Position numbers and translations under genes: made by a program. Under the pieces are notes generated by a model. That model was not told the origin of the DNA and ran no database searches. It saw only the letters and a program-made list of their open reading frames with translations. From Bacteroidales bacterium (GTDB taxonomy: Bacteria > Bacteroidota > Bacteroidia > Bacteroidales > JAAYJT01), in contig JACZJK010000016.1 in NCBI GenBank assembly GCA_014860575.1, positions 1-64,000 on the forward strand: 64,000 nucleotides of DNA. The letters are read 5' to 3'. Below, piece by piece: positions 28,801-37,039 of the stretch; positions within the stretch are counted from its first letter, which is position 1; each line of letters opens with the position of its first letter.

Positions 28801-30309
28801 ACACTGATTTTAGGACAAATTGAAAGTGTAATGACTTCAGGCATTGACACAAAGGAAAAAGGGAAACTCCAGGTTGCCAACCGCAACGCCAAACGATTGC
28901 TTACCCTCATCAATGAGTTGCTTGATTTATCGAAGCTTGAAGCCGGAAGCATGGAGCTTGCAGCAACACGCCAAAACATTGTCACGTTCCTTAAAAGTCT
29001 TTTCTATTCGTTTGAATCTCTCGCAGCCAGTAAACAAATTGAACTTGGCTTTGAATCGGAAGCCGATTACATTCCGGTGTCTTATGATCCCGATAAAATG
29101 GAAAAGGTATTTTATAACCTCATGTCAAATGCAATCAAATTTACACCTGAAAATGGAATGATCAACGTGACACTCGGCATAGAGCAAAATGATCGGGTTC
29201 TTATCCGTGTAAAAGACACAGGAATTGGAATTCCTGAAGACCGACTACCACACATATTCGATCGTTTTTACCAGGTGGATACTTCAAGCACCCGCGAATA
29301 TGAAGGCACAGGAATCGGGTTAGCGCTGACCAAAGAACTGGTTGAGCTTCATAATGGGAAAATAAGGGTTAACAGCAGGGAGGGCAAAGGAACTGAATTT
29401 ATCATTTCTCTTCCATACGATAGTAATGGTTCGGAAAAAAGAGAGGCTGCAAAACATTCAACAGAAGAGGTTTTCTCTATAAATATGGGCGATACACATA
29501 GAGCAACTGAACTCATCAATGATCCAGGTCACACGGAACTTAATGGGAACGATAGCCGCGAAATCATACTGCTTGTTGAAGACAATGCTGATATACGCAA
29601 TTACATCCGCGAACAGCTTGAAGTCAATTATTTGGTAACAGAGGCCAGTGATGGCGAAGTGGGCATCAAAATGGCGCAGGACAATATACCCGACTTAATC
29701 ATTTCGGATGTGATGATGCCCAAAATGGATGGCTACCAGTTTTGCAAAGCCATCAGGGCGGATGAAAAGACCAGCCATATACCAATAATAATGCTTACGG
29801 CCAGGGCGGGAATTGATGATAAAATTGAGGGTTTGGAAACAGGTGTGGATACCTATCTGACTAAACCTTTCAATGCCAGAGAGCTGAAAGCCAATGTTAA
29901 AAACCTGATTCTTCAGCGTATACAACTTCGCAAACGTTTCAGCAAATCCACCGTTATCAGGCCATCTGAGGTTTCCGCTGTTTCAGTTGACCAGGCCTTT
30001 CTGGAAAAGATTATGAATACCATTGAAACGCATTTTGAAGATGAACAGTTCTCGGTCGAAAGCCTTGCCGATCATGTCAATATGAGTGTTTCGCAACTTA
30101 ACCGTAAACTCAATGCACTGATTGACCAGCCACCCGGTCAGTTGATCCGCTCTCTCCGTCTTCAAAGGGCGGCAGACCTGCTTGCACAAAAAGCCGGATC
30201 GGTTTCCGAAATTTGTTACAAAGTGGGCTTTAACGACAATGCCTATTTTTCACGCGCATTCAAAAAACAATTCGGTTGTAGCCCGTCGGAATACACTGTA
30301 GCGAATTAG
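25888..30309 (+). CDS. Hybrid two-component system sensor/response regulator (HTCS)
   Basis: It is 1473 aa from ATG 25888 (an ATG at 25852 adds 12 residues before the signal). The N-terminus has a lipobox-like LFTLAAC. About 14 Reg_prop blades with the core GNIWFGT follow, forming two beta-propellers (about 50-690), then a Y_Y_Y domain (about 830-895) and a membrane helix (WAIILYMLLFFMILFGI). The kinase core contains HisKA SHEFRTPLTLI (H965) and an HATPase with GIGIPEDRLPHIFDRF and GTGIGLALTKEL. A receiver domain (ISDVMMPKMDG, D1274) and a C-terminal AraC-type HTH (ISEICYKVGFNDNAYFSRAFKKQFG) complete it. Such proteins sense an extracellular ligand, often a glycan, and activate nearby operons. 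No glycan-utilisation locus adjoins; the next genes encode exported small-molecule-fold proteins. Confidence 0.93.
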   Translation: MKNYQAVYFLLWAGILLFTLAACNTNPKPVGQNVFSVFDTINPPVLVEAGDPVVYLLSDYPPPHIIDLSTKPAPVKLPADFFISMQKFNTEHGLALSSILCGFKDKAGNLWFGTSGNGVSKYDGKKFTSYNSSHGLIHNLIRSISEDSEGNIWFGTYGGVSIYNGIYFENLTVEHGLVDNNVNKILEDKSGNIWISTYNGLSRYNPNGKDDGTPLIKNYTTDHGLTGNFVDDILEDSKGNIWFATENGLCSYDAEAETKGKKPFDDYSRSIGLEGQRVLCLAEDEEGIIWFGINEGLVRYDPDIKASGELAISIYTTENGLISNRIRCIFSDRKGSLWLGTKEGLSEFRIGDSSFVNYTTLQGLANNEITCITGDNSGSLWIGTWGGGLSKYDGNGIVEFAAKQGLPVKTVYAVSEDKDGNLWMGGNEGGIAKFEFDWHEKIENILPVGNAGFLNFTTSQGFTDQDVLAMIIDKNGSLWFGSDDGLSKYDGRSVITYSPKHGLVDNKVVSLKEDSKGNIWIGTFEGGLSRFDGKSFKNYTIEQGLVHNTVWNIHEDNSGVIWFATRGGLSRFDGENFMNFTTAQGLPDNKLSIVTQDKTGNLLIGSWGGGVSIIRKEWLEMLSQSDFSQIGKNIFKNYNTTHGLPNDVVYGILEDDDGNIIIGTSKGITLLKGGLSSESEKIAKEGVESFNQQTGYPIKDVSNNYSMLVDSRGYLWAGTGDKLLRFDYREVRRNTQAPNVFIQNVSINHDKISWHSLQRARARAKEGQLSESPQATNAYVHNELNVFGKRLSENERDTLIGKFSKIRFERVSPFNAIPENLVLPYTHNSIGFDFVAIETAKPFLVQYQFMLEGNDKLWSAVSNNTMAEYNNLRQGTYTFKLRAKSPDGVWSEPISYSFRVLPPWWFTWWAIILYMLLFFMILFGIRRYEMNRILLRNQLKLEKVTTDSLRNLDQLKSHFFANISHEFRTPLTLILGQIESVMTSGIDTKEKGKLQVANRNAKRLLTLINELLDLSKLEAGSMELAATRQNIVTFLKSLFYSFESLAASKQIELGFESEADYIPVSYDPDKMEKVFYNLMSNAIKFTPENGMINVTLGIEQNDRVLIRVKDTGIGIPEDRLPHIFDRFYQVDTSSTREYEGTGIGLALTKELVELHNGKIRVNSREGKGTEFIISLPYDSNGSEKREAAKHSTEEVFSINMGDTHRATELINDPGHTELNGNDSREIILLVEDNADIRNYIREQLEVNYLVTEASDGEVGIKMAQDNIPDLIISDVMMPKMDGYQFCKAIRADEKTSHIPIIMLTARAGIDDKIEGLETGVDTYLTKPFNARELKANVKNLILQRIQLRKRFSKSTVIRPSEVSAVSVDQAFLEKIMNTIETHFEDEQFSVESLADHVNMSVSQLNRKLNALIDQPPGQLIRSLRLQRAADLLAQKAGSVSEICYKVGFNDNAYFSRAFKKQFGCSPSEYTVAN

Positions 30310-30451
30310 CCTTAATCTATACTCCGATCCTATTTTTTATCCTTCGCTTCCTACTGCATCGGGGATGCATTATCTTTTATATCTGGCTTTTATGCGAGAA
30401 AAGTCCGGCACTTTGCACTAAAAATCCTACCCCGTTCGCCGTCTTCCAAAG

Positions 30452-30459
30452 TACATTTG
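30452..30459 (+). promoter_or_regulatory. -7 promoter box upstream of the small exported-protein cluster
   Basis: TACATTTG is an exact TAnnTTTG 77 bases before the ATG at 30536. The 226-base gap 30310-30535 otherwise shows no gene. Confidence 0.45.
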
Positions 30460-30535
30460 CCACAGTTCATTCTGAACTAAGGAGCAAGCTGAAAATCCTC
30501 AAACAAAGAGTAGGCATTTTTTAATCAAACCAATT

Positions 30536-31321
30536 ATGAAAACTATCAGAGTACAAATGGCAAATTTATTATTTGCGATTTTGTTTATTGCTGTCTCAAC
30601 CCTATTCAGCAATGGAATTCAGGCACAGGAAAGTGAAAAAGGGTTCATCCTTTCTATGACTGAATTCACCGTAAAACGCGGCCATGACATCCAGTTCCGC
30701 GAAGGTGTAAAGGCCTGGAAAGCCTGCTATCTCGAAAACAAGGGTGAATGGACATGGAGCATGTGGCATAGAATGAATGGCGAGGGGAATGTTTACATTT
30801 TATCTTCGAGAATGGCCAACTGGGCTGAGATGGATGAAACCAATGATGACGGGAAAAATTGCCGCGACCTCGTCCGTAATTTGATCAATCCGCATATCGA
30901 ATCATCCGAGAATAATTTTGCAAGGTTCGAACCGGAAAATAGCAAAACGGCTCCCAATTCCGACCCGGTGTTGTGGGTGACCTCCTGGCAAGTGAAAAGC
31001 AGCACGAAATTTAAAGAAATCATTAAACAGCTATCTGATGCTATCAAGCAGGCTGAAGGTTCGCCACGTGGATACTGGTACAGCCTTATGGGTGGAAATA
31101 AAGATGTACCTGATTTTTTTGTCTCCACTCCTTTCGCAAATTTTGCCGCTTTGGATCTTGACAGGGACAATGTATGGACGATTTATGAGAACGCTAATGG
31201 AAAGGAAAAAAGAGAACAACTCCAGGCCGAATACCGCGAAGCGGTTAAAGAAGTATGGTCATATCTGTACAAACGTGACGAAGAAATGAGCCATAACCCG
31301 CCCGCATTATCAAACAAATAA
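30536..31321 (+). CDS. Exported protein of unknown function
   Basis: The 261-aa protein has a signal peptide (LLFAILFIAVSTLFSNGIQAQ), then two regions with a similar layout: FILSMTEFTVKRGHD...REGVKAWKACY and VLWVTSWQVKSSTKFKEIIKQL, each followed by a strand and a ...FAALDLDRDN/...WAEMDETN-like helix. This looks like a duplicated ferredoxin-like (dimeric alpha/beta-barrel) fold, but that is an inference from pattern only. I do not recognise a family. The SnoaL-like gene follows after 11 bases, so the two are co-transcribed. A -7 box lies upstream and the HTCS gene precedes it. Confidence 0.7.
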   Translation: MKTIRVQMANLLFAILFIAVSTLFSNGIQAQESEKGFILSMTEFTVKRGHDIQFREGVKAWKACYLENKGEWTWSMWHRMNGEGNVYILSSRMANWAEMDETNDDGKNCRDLVRNLINPHIESSENNFARFEPENSKTAPNSDPVLWVTSWQVKSSTKFKEIIKQLSDAIKQAEGSPRGYWYSLMGGNKDVPDFFVSTPFANFAALDLDRDNVWTIYENANGKEKREQLQAEYREAVKEVWSYLYKRDEEMSHNPPALSNK

Positions 31322-31332
31322 CATAAATCATC

Positions 31333-32235
31333 ATGAAAAGTATTCTATTATTAGCAACCCTCCTTGGGTGCACCATCTTTCTGCAAGCCCAATCGGCAAC
31401 CAAAGTGACCCACTCTGATCCTAAAGTGGCCGCCAACATCGAAATGTACACCAAGGTTTGGCATAGCATCGTGAATGAAGGGCGGCTCGACCTTATCAAT
31501 ACCAGGCATTTCACCGAGGATGTACGTATGCACACTGAGCCGGAAAACATTGTCGGCATCGAAGCCATGGCTGCTTACTACAAAAACTTCCTGACCGGCT
31601 TCTCTGAGATTCAATTTACAATCAACAACGTCTTCGGGGAAGGCGACCAATTGGCGAAGCATTGGACGTTCAAGGGCAAGCATACAGGAGATTTTTTCGG
31701 CATCCCTGCAACGGGGAACCGTGTCAACCTGGAAGGTAGCACCATTGCCCGTATGAGTAGCGATGGAAGGATAGCCGAGGAGCGGGATTTCATGGACAAC
31801 ATGGCGTTGTTGGCGCAATTGGGCATCGTATCGTCGCCAGGGAATGTCACCGTCATTGACAAGCTTTACAAGTCTTTTGCCATAGGCGATATCCCAAATG
31901 CACTGGCAACGATGGATCCCAATATCATCTGGAACGAGGCCGAGGGTTTCCCTTACGCCGATCGTAATCCTTACATCGGTCCGCAGGCCGTGCTGGAAGG
32001 CGTCTTTGCCCGCCTCGGCGAAGAGTGGGAATACTGGAACCTGACCGACATCCAATTGCACGATATGTCGAACAATCAGGTGCTATCTACCCTGCGTTAC
32101 AAGGCAAAGTACAAAAAGAACGGAGCAGAGATAAACGCACATGTGGCCCATTGGTTTACTTTGAAAGATGGCAAAATTATTCGATTTCAGCAATTTACTG
32201 ACACCGGGCAGGTAGTTAGTGCAATGAACCAATAA
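31333..32235 (+). CDS. Exported protein with two SnoaL-like/ester-cyclase (NTF2-fold) domains
   Basis: The 300-aa protein has a signal peptide (MKSILLLATLLGCTIFLQAQ). Residues 35-170 form a SnoaL-type ester-cyclase domain: FTEDVRMHTEPENIVGIEAM, WTFKGKHTGDFFGIPATGN and ARMSSDGRIAEERDFMD. Residues 175-298 form a second NTF2-like domain: VIDKLYKSFAIGDIPNALATM, AHWFTLKDGKIIRFQQFTD. Members bind or isomerise small hydrophobic molecules; no specific substrate can be given. By eye its codons are more G+C-rich than the neighbouring genes, which may point to acquisition. It sits in a run of small exported proteins downstream of the HTCS gene. Confidence 0.82.
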   Translation: MKSILLLATLLGCTIFLQAQSATKVTHSDPKVAANIEMYTKVWHSIVNEGRLDLINTRHFTEDVRMHTEPENIVGIEAMAAYYKNFLTGFSEIQFTINNVFGEGDQLAKHWTFKGKHTGDFFGIPATGNRVNLEGSTIARMSSDGRIAEERDFMDNMALLAQLGIVSSPGNVTVIDKLYKSFAIGDIPNALATMDPNIIWNEAEGFPYADRNPYIGPQAVLEGVFARLGEEWEYWNLTDIQLHDMSNNQVLSTLRYKAKYKKNGAEINAHVAHWFTLKDGKIIRFQQFTDTGQVVSAMNQ

Positions 32236-32364
32236 CGGATTTATAAATTCAAGCAGTCAACACCTGAAGATGTTTTTGCTGGCTGGCACCACATTGGACT
32301 CGCAATCTGCCACCAGAATAAGTATTTACAAATCATTCAATTAAAAACAAATAAAACAAATCTT

Positions 32365-32865
32365 ATGAAAAGAGTATTTTTTTTACTTTTCGCAGTTGTG
32401 CTTATTACAGCCTGCAACACGAACCAGCCAGAACGCTATTTCTCAACATCTCCTGAAATTGAAATCACCAAATCAACACTTAAACATTATCTGGATGGAA
32501 ATTGGGAGGCACTGAAGCTGCTTTATGCCGACACGGCAAAAGTGCTGAACAATGTTCCTGAGGGAAAAGGAATATCCATTGCTGCTGCCATCACTGAATA
32601 CAAGCAGGATCATGAACTCTTCTCCTCCATAGATTATGTAGCTGAAGAAGATTTCTTCGAAATGGTGCTCACCGACGATGGCGAGACCTGGGTTAATTAC
32701 TGGGGACTTTGGATTGGAACCCTGAAAGCAAGCGGTGAAGAATATGAAATACCGCTACACATTACCCAGCGATTTATAAATCAAAAAATAGTGTCTGAAC
32801 ACGGTTACTGGAACAACTCAGCCGTTGCCCTGGCACTTGTCAAACTGGAAGAGCCAACACCATAA
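32365..32865 (+). CDS. NTF2/SnoaL-like lipoprotein
   Basis: The 166-aa protein has a lipoprotein signal (MKRVFFLLFAVVLITAC, Cys17). The mature part fits an NTF2-like fold: STLKHYLDGNWEALKLLYADTAKVLNN, then strands around DDGETWVNYWGLWIGTLKAS and a final helix. It is the third protein of this general fold type in the cluster. It is probably periplasmic or outer-membrane attached and binds a small ligand, but the ligand is unknown. The next gene starts three bases after the stop. Confidence 0.78.
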   Translation: MKRVFFLLFAVVLITACNTNQPERYFSTSPEIEITKSTLKHYLDGNWEALKLLYADTAKVLNNVPEGKGISIAAAITEYKQDHELFSSIDYVAEEDFFEMVLTDDGETWVNYWGLWIGTLKASGEEYEIPLHITQRFINQKIVSEHGYWNNSAVALALVKLEEPTP

Positions 32866-32868
32866 ACC

Positions 32869-33306
32869 TTGAAGCTGATTAAAATAACAGGGATATTCAA
32901 TCCGGATGGGGAAATTGTTCTCCATCCGGGTATCTCTGTTTCATGGAAGTTTTTAAGCAACAAAAACATACCCGAACTGCCTCCGGGAATTCCGCTTGAT
33001 ATTGATATTTCATTAGATGAACAAACGCTGCTTTCAGGTGAATATGGCGTTGTATGGGCTACCTATGATATGGGGCAGGCTGAGGTTATATGCAATGCCC
33101 TGTTTGCCCAAAATATTACATCATTGATTGGAAAAATCGAAATGGATCAGGGTTGTCTGCTGCTGTTAAAAATTGACAATAAAAAAGACACGGCCGAAGC
33201 CATGGATTTTATCTGGAGAAAAGAAGGCGGACTTAAATTAAAGCCAGACTGGACCTATCCTGATGGAGAGCCTAACAGGAGTTTTGAAAAGTGGTTGAAT
33301 GGTTAG
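32869..33306 (+). CDS. Conserved-looking hypothetical protein with TTG start
   Basis: The 145-aa reading frame begins with TTG three bases after the stop of the NTF2 lipoprotein gene; no ATG occurs before residue 69, so TTG is the only sensible start. There is no signal peptide. The first half is beta-rich (KLIKITGIFNPDGEIVLHPG). The second half, YDMGQAEVICNALFAQNITSLI...LLLLKIDNKKDTAEAMDFIWRK, has a beta-alpha-beta layout like DUF2007-type or SPOR-like ferredoxin folds. Coding is supported by its length and tight coupling. Function is not known. Confidence 0.6.
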   Translation: MKLIKITGIFNPDGEIVLHPGISVSWKFLSNKNIPELPPGIPLDIDISLDEQTLLSGEYGVVWATYDMGQAEVICNALFAQNITSLIGKIEMDQGCLLLLKIDNKKDTAEAMDFIWRKEGGLKLKPDWTYPDGEPNRSFEKWLNG

Positions 33307-33405
33307 TGAGCAACTGTAAATTTTTTTAAATCGAATAGACTAACTAAATGTAACCAGGTCAGATAATAGCCTTTCGGGGTTGGGAGGAGGAGCCTGTCTC
33401 GAAAA

Positions 33406-33543
33406 GTCAAATCTTGTCATCCTGAACGCCCGCCAGAATGACTTAGTCGGGCAGGAAGTGAAGGATCTATAGTATGTAAAACAGATTCCTCTCCGCTGTG
33501 GCGGATCAGAATGATAAAAAACGGCAAACCAACAAGATTTGAC
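33406..33543. repeat. Palindromic repeat element with TCATCCTGA core
   Basis: Perfect 12-base ends GTCAAATCTTGT (33406-33417) and ACAAGATTTGAC (33532-33543) enclose inner arms of the type TCATCCTGAACG...GTGAAGGATCT. A shorter relative is inserted in the blaR1-like gene at 59645-59723. The element fills much of the 312-base gap 33307-33618, which has no gene. Confidence 0.75.
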
Positions 33544-33618
33544 ACAGCTTCAATTGCAAATCGAAAAAAACCACATCTAATAAGCTTGAATTACAAACAC
33601 CTATAAACAAACAAAAGA

Positions 33619-34356
33619 ATGCTTCACATAAAAAATCAATTGCTAATCATAGGGTTCATCACTCTTTTATTCAATTCCTCTCTTGCGCAAAGAGGCGGGG
33701 TTCAAAATATTCCCCTGATCGGATCGCAGGCGCCGGCATTTAAATCTACTTCTACAAACGGACCGGTTTCATTTCCGGATGATTTTGGCAAAGATTGGAA
33801 AATTCTCTTTGCCCACCCGCGTGATTTTACACCCGTATGCTCATCTGAAATCCTGGAACTTGCTTACCGGCAGGAAGAGTTCAAAGCGCTGGGCGCACAT
33901 ATTATCGTAATCTCTGTTGACCGGATGGCTTCGCACCAGAACTGGAAAGCCGACCTCGAAGAAATCAATTACAAAAGCAGGGGGCAGGTCAGCATTGACT
34001 TTCCGTTGGTTGTTGATAGCTCTGCTGAGATTTCACGCAGCTATGGTATGATTGACCCACGGAGCAGCAGCGGGCAAAGCATCAGGGGTGTTTTCTTTGT
34101 AAGTCCGGAAAACGAAATCCGTGCTTTCTACTTCTATCCCAACGAAGTCGGGCGCAATACCGATGAAATCTTACGAACCCTCAAAGCCCTCAAAACCCAT
34201 TCTGAAAATGATAACACGGTGATTCCGGCCAACTGGCAACCCGGTGATGATGTGATGATACCCATCCTCACAAAAGAAGATAAGGAGGAATTAACGAGGC
34301 CGGACTCTAAAGTCCATTTCATTAACTGGTATATGATTTACCGGAAACAAGAATAA
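33619..34356 (+). CDS. Exported 1-Cys (Prx6-type) peroxiredoxin
   Basis: The 245-aa protein has a signal peptide (LLIIGFITLLFNSSLAQ). The AhpC/TSA domain shows the peroxidatic cysteine in HPRDFTPVCSSEI (C74) and the Prx6-type C-terminal extension (VIPANWQPGDDVMIP). No other cysteine exists in the mature protein, so it works as a 1-Cys enzyme and needs an external reductant. Prx6-type enzymes are mostly cytoplasmic; export is unusual. It reduces hydrogen peroxide or organic peroxides, presumably in the periplasm. The receptor gene starts 21 bases downstream, which suggests one transcript. Confidence 0.87.
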   Translation: MLHIKNQLLIIGFITLLFNSSLAQRGGVQNIPLIGSQAPAFKSTSTNGPVSFPDDFGKDWKILFAHPRDFTPVCSSEILELAYRQEEFKALGAHIIVISVDRMASHQNWKADLEEINYKSRGQVSIDFPLVVDSSAEISRSYGMIDPRSSSGQSIRGVFFVSPENEIRAFYFYPNEVGRNTDEILRTLKALKTHSENDNTVIPANWQPGDDVMIPILTKEDKEELTRPDSKVHFINWYMIYRKQE

Positions 34357-34377
34357 CTAATTTAAGAACATTTAACT

Positions 34378-36816
34378 ATGACTCTGTTAAAGTACACCAC
34401 ATTACTTTTCTTTCCCTTATTGTTACTGAGCAACTTAACACTGGCTCAGCAAGGTGATTCGCAAATACATGGCTCTGTATTCGGACCCGGCAACGAACCG
34501 GCAATGTATTCCACCATCATGCTGCTCAACAAAGACTCGGTGTTGGTTAAAGGCACTTTAAGCAGTGAAGAAGGCTCGTTTCTGCTCGAAAAGATAGTAG
34601 CAGGCGATTATTTTGTCCAGATCAGGAATCTGGAATACAAAACTTATGTATCAAGCAAGTTATCACTCAAACCCAATGAGAAGTTAACGCTGGAGCGAAT
34701 TACACTTTTACCGGCTATTACCCAGTTGGATGCTGTGGAGGTTACTTCCACCAAAGCGCTCGTTGAAGTTCATGCCGACAAAATGGTTTTTAATGTATCC
34801 AGCAGCATCAATGCATCCGGGAACAACGGACTGGAACTCATTGGCAAATCACCGGGTGTGATCGTAGATATGGACAACAACATCATTTTGCAAGGCAAAA
34901 GCGGTGTGCTGGTTTTTGTAAATGGGCGGCCAAGCCGCCTCTCAGGCAGCGATCTTACAAACTTTTTGGAAAGTATGCGTTCTGAGAATATTGAATCCAT
35001 TGAGATCATCACCAATCCGTCTTCAAAATATGACGCCGAAGGCACAGCCGGAATTATAAATATTGTGCTGAAAAAGAACGTCAATCTCGGTTTTAACGGC
35101 AACCTTACCGGAAGCTATGTTCAAGGAAAATATTCTCGGATTAACGCGGGAACTTCATTAAGCCATAGCGGAGAAAAAATCAACGTGTTCACAAATTTGA
35201 ATTACACAGACAATAACTGGCAGGACAATTTTACAGAGATTGCCTTGCAAAACGGATTTCTTTTAGACAAGAAGTCGAGAGGCTTAAACAACCGTAAAGG
35301 ATATAATTTTTCCGGCGGGATGGACTATACCATCAATGCAAGGCAAACATTCAGCCTCGATGGCAGGGTGTTTATCAACAACAGGGATAATGTACTGCGA
35401 AGCACTACGGGCATTTTTGACGGATCAAACGGTGTAAACGATGAAATTCTCCAGGCTGCAGCGCTTGATAAAAACCCAAGTGAAAATTATAACCTGAACC
35501 TGAATTACAGGTTTGCAGTCAGCAGCAGCTCCAATCTTTCGGCTGATATTAGCCTGGGTAAATATTCCAGCAATAAGAACACACAGCAGCCAAATGATTA
35601 TTTTGATCCAACAACAGATTTAATTCTGCGGTCCTTTGATAAAGAATATGATCAGGACACTGAAATTGATTTGTGGTCGGCAATGCTGGACTATGAAAAG
35701 AAATTCAAAACAGTGACATTATCAGCGGGAGCGAAGTATTCATACATCAAAACCGGCAATGAGCTTGCTTTTTACAATCTCGAAAACGGACAGCCCATTT
35801 TTGATATCAGCCGTAGCAATGACTTCACGTATACAGAAAAAGTGGCTGCACTTTACCTTATGATGAATGCCAGGCCTTCGGACAAAGTCACCATCAATGC
35901 CGGGCTTAGAATGGAAAACACATCTTCGCTGGGGGTTCTGGATAGCGGCATCCCAACGCAAGACAGCGAAGTAGAAAGAAATTATCTTGATTTTTTTCCC
36001 AATGTGGGCATCTCCTTTGACAACAAGAATAACAGCGTGATCAGCGCCAGTTACGGAAAACGGATCACAAGGCCCAACTACCAGGATTTAAATCCTTTCG
36101 AATCGAGGATGAGTGAATTGTCGTCATGGAAAGGCAACCCTTTTCTGAACCCCAACTACATTACAAATTATCAGCTTACATACGCGTTCAAACGTAAGCT
36201 GATCATTTCGAACACCTACAGCATTACTAAAGATTTCTTTGCAACCATTTTTGAAATCAGGGATGAAAAAGGAAGTGTGCTTATCCCCCGCAACCTGCAA
36301 AAAGCCACCAACAATGGCCTTTCAGTAAGTTATCCGCTTACGGTTTCAAAATGGTGGGAGTTTTCATCCTTCCTGGTTTACAATATTGCTACTTACAAAG
36401 GCGAACTGGAAGGAACGCAGATTGACCTGAAATCAAATCAATACAGTTTTCGCTTGCAAAACAACCTGAAGTTGCCGGGGGGAGTAGCCATGGAACTCAC
36501 TTCCAATATCTGGGGGCCCTGGATCTGGCGTGGATCAGTGGAAGTTGAAGGATCGTACAGTGTAAACATTGGGATCAGAAAAGATTTCTTTGAACGCAAA
36601 CTGATGATCCAACTTACCGGAAACGATATTTTCAGAAGTTCCAGTGATTTTTACTACAAAAGTCGCTATGGCGGGATGGAAGTTGATGGGGTCAGAACTT
36701 TCGATAACCAACGGGTTGGCATCAACGCCACTTATAATTTCGGTAATCAGCAGGCCAAAGCCAGGAAAAGGAGCCGTTCGGCAATAGATGATGAATTAAA
36801 CAGGATAAGCGACTAA
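34378..36816 (+). CDS. TonB-dependent receptor-like outer-membrane beta-barrel protein
   Basis: The 812-aa protein has a signal peptide (LLFFPLLLLSNLTLAQ), then a carboxypeptidase-regulatory-like domain (about 25-105, IHGSVFGPGNEPAMYSTIML). A plug follows (about 115-225: VEVTSTKALVEVHADKMVF, ELIGKSPGVIVDMDNNIILQG, IESIEIITNPSSKYDAEGTAGIINIVL) and then an OMP_b-brl_3-type barrel. The C-terminus carries a basic tail after the last strand (NATYNFGNQQAKARKRSRSA). The family includes receptors for small substrates of unknown nature. It forms a likely operon with the exported peroxiredoxin. Confidence 0.88.
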   Translation: MTLLKYTTLLFFPLLLLSNLTLAQQGDSQIHGSVFGPGNEPAMYSTIMLLNKDSVLVKGTLSSEEGSFLLEKIVAGDYFVQIRNLEYKTYVSSKLSLKPNEKLTLERITLLPAITQLDAVEVTSTKALVEVHADKMVFNVSSSINASGNNGLELIGKSPGVIVDMDNNIILQGKSGVLVFVNGRPSRLSGSDLTNFLESMRSENIESIEIITNPSSKYDAEGTAGIINIVLKKNVNLGFNGNLTGSYVQGKYSRINAGTSLSHSGEKINVFTNLNYTDNNWQDNFTEIALQNGFLLDKKSRGLNNRKGYNFSGGMDYTINARQTFSLDGRVFINNRDNVLRSTTGIFDGSNGVNDEILQAAALDKNPSENYNLNLNYRFAVSSSSNLSADISLGKYSSNKNTQQPNDYFDPTTDLILRSFDKEYDQDTEIDLWSAMLDYEKKFKTVTLSAGAKYSYIKTGNELAFYNLENGQPIFDISRSNDFTYTEKVAALYLMMNARPSDKVTINAGLRMENTSSLGVLDSGIPTQDSEVERNYLDFFPNVGISFDNKNNSVISASYGKRITRPNYQDLNPFESRMSELSSWKGNPFLNPNYITNYQLTYAFKRKLIISNTYSITKDFFATIFEIRDEKGSVLIPRNLQKATNNGLSVSYPLTVSKWWEFSSFLVYNIATYKGELEGTQIDLKSNQYSFRLQNNLKLPGGVAMELTSNIWGPWIWRGSVEVEGSYSVNIGIRKDFFERKLMIQLTGNDIFRSSSDFYYKSRYGGMEVDGVRTFDNQRVGINATYNFGNQQAKARKRSRSAIDDELNRISD

Positions 36817-36821
36817 GCCTC

Positions 36822-36989
36822 ATGAAAAACTTCAAAATGCTGATACCGGGCAAATGCAAGGATGTGACTGTCTCGTCAGGCATAGTGACAGTACCAGCGG
36901 GATTTCATGCAGCAGGCAAAACCCCAAAAGTTGATTTTCATAAATACAAGGATATTATTCACTCTTTCAACTTTTTGATTGAAACATAG
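36822..36989 (+). CDS. Possible 55-aa small protein
   Basis: An ATG five bases after the receptor stop opens a 55-codon frame ending in TAG at 36987-36989. The product starts MKNFKMLIPGKCKDVTVSSG and ends HSFNFLIET. It has no recognisable family or signal peptide. The position right behind the receptor gene is the only support for it. It could equally be the remnant of a longer gene. Confidence 0.3.
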   Translation: MKNFKMLIPGKCKDVTVSSGIVTVPAGFHAAGKTPKVDFHKYKDIIHSFNFLIET

Positions 36990-37039
36990 ATTCAGGGTCT
37001 TTTTTCGATAAAATTCAATAACTAAAACATAATACATTC

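Noticed and set aside
31351-32061. Long open frame (236 codons) on the minus strand
   Set aside because: It is antisense to the double SnoaL gene, which has a signal peptide and clear family motifs; the antisense product matches no family.
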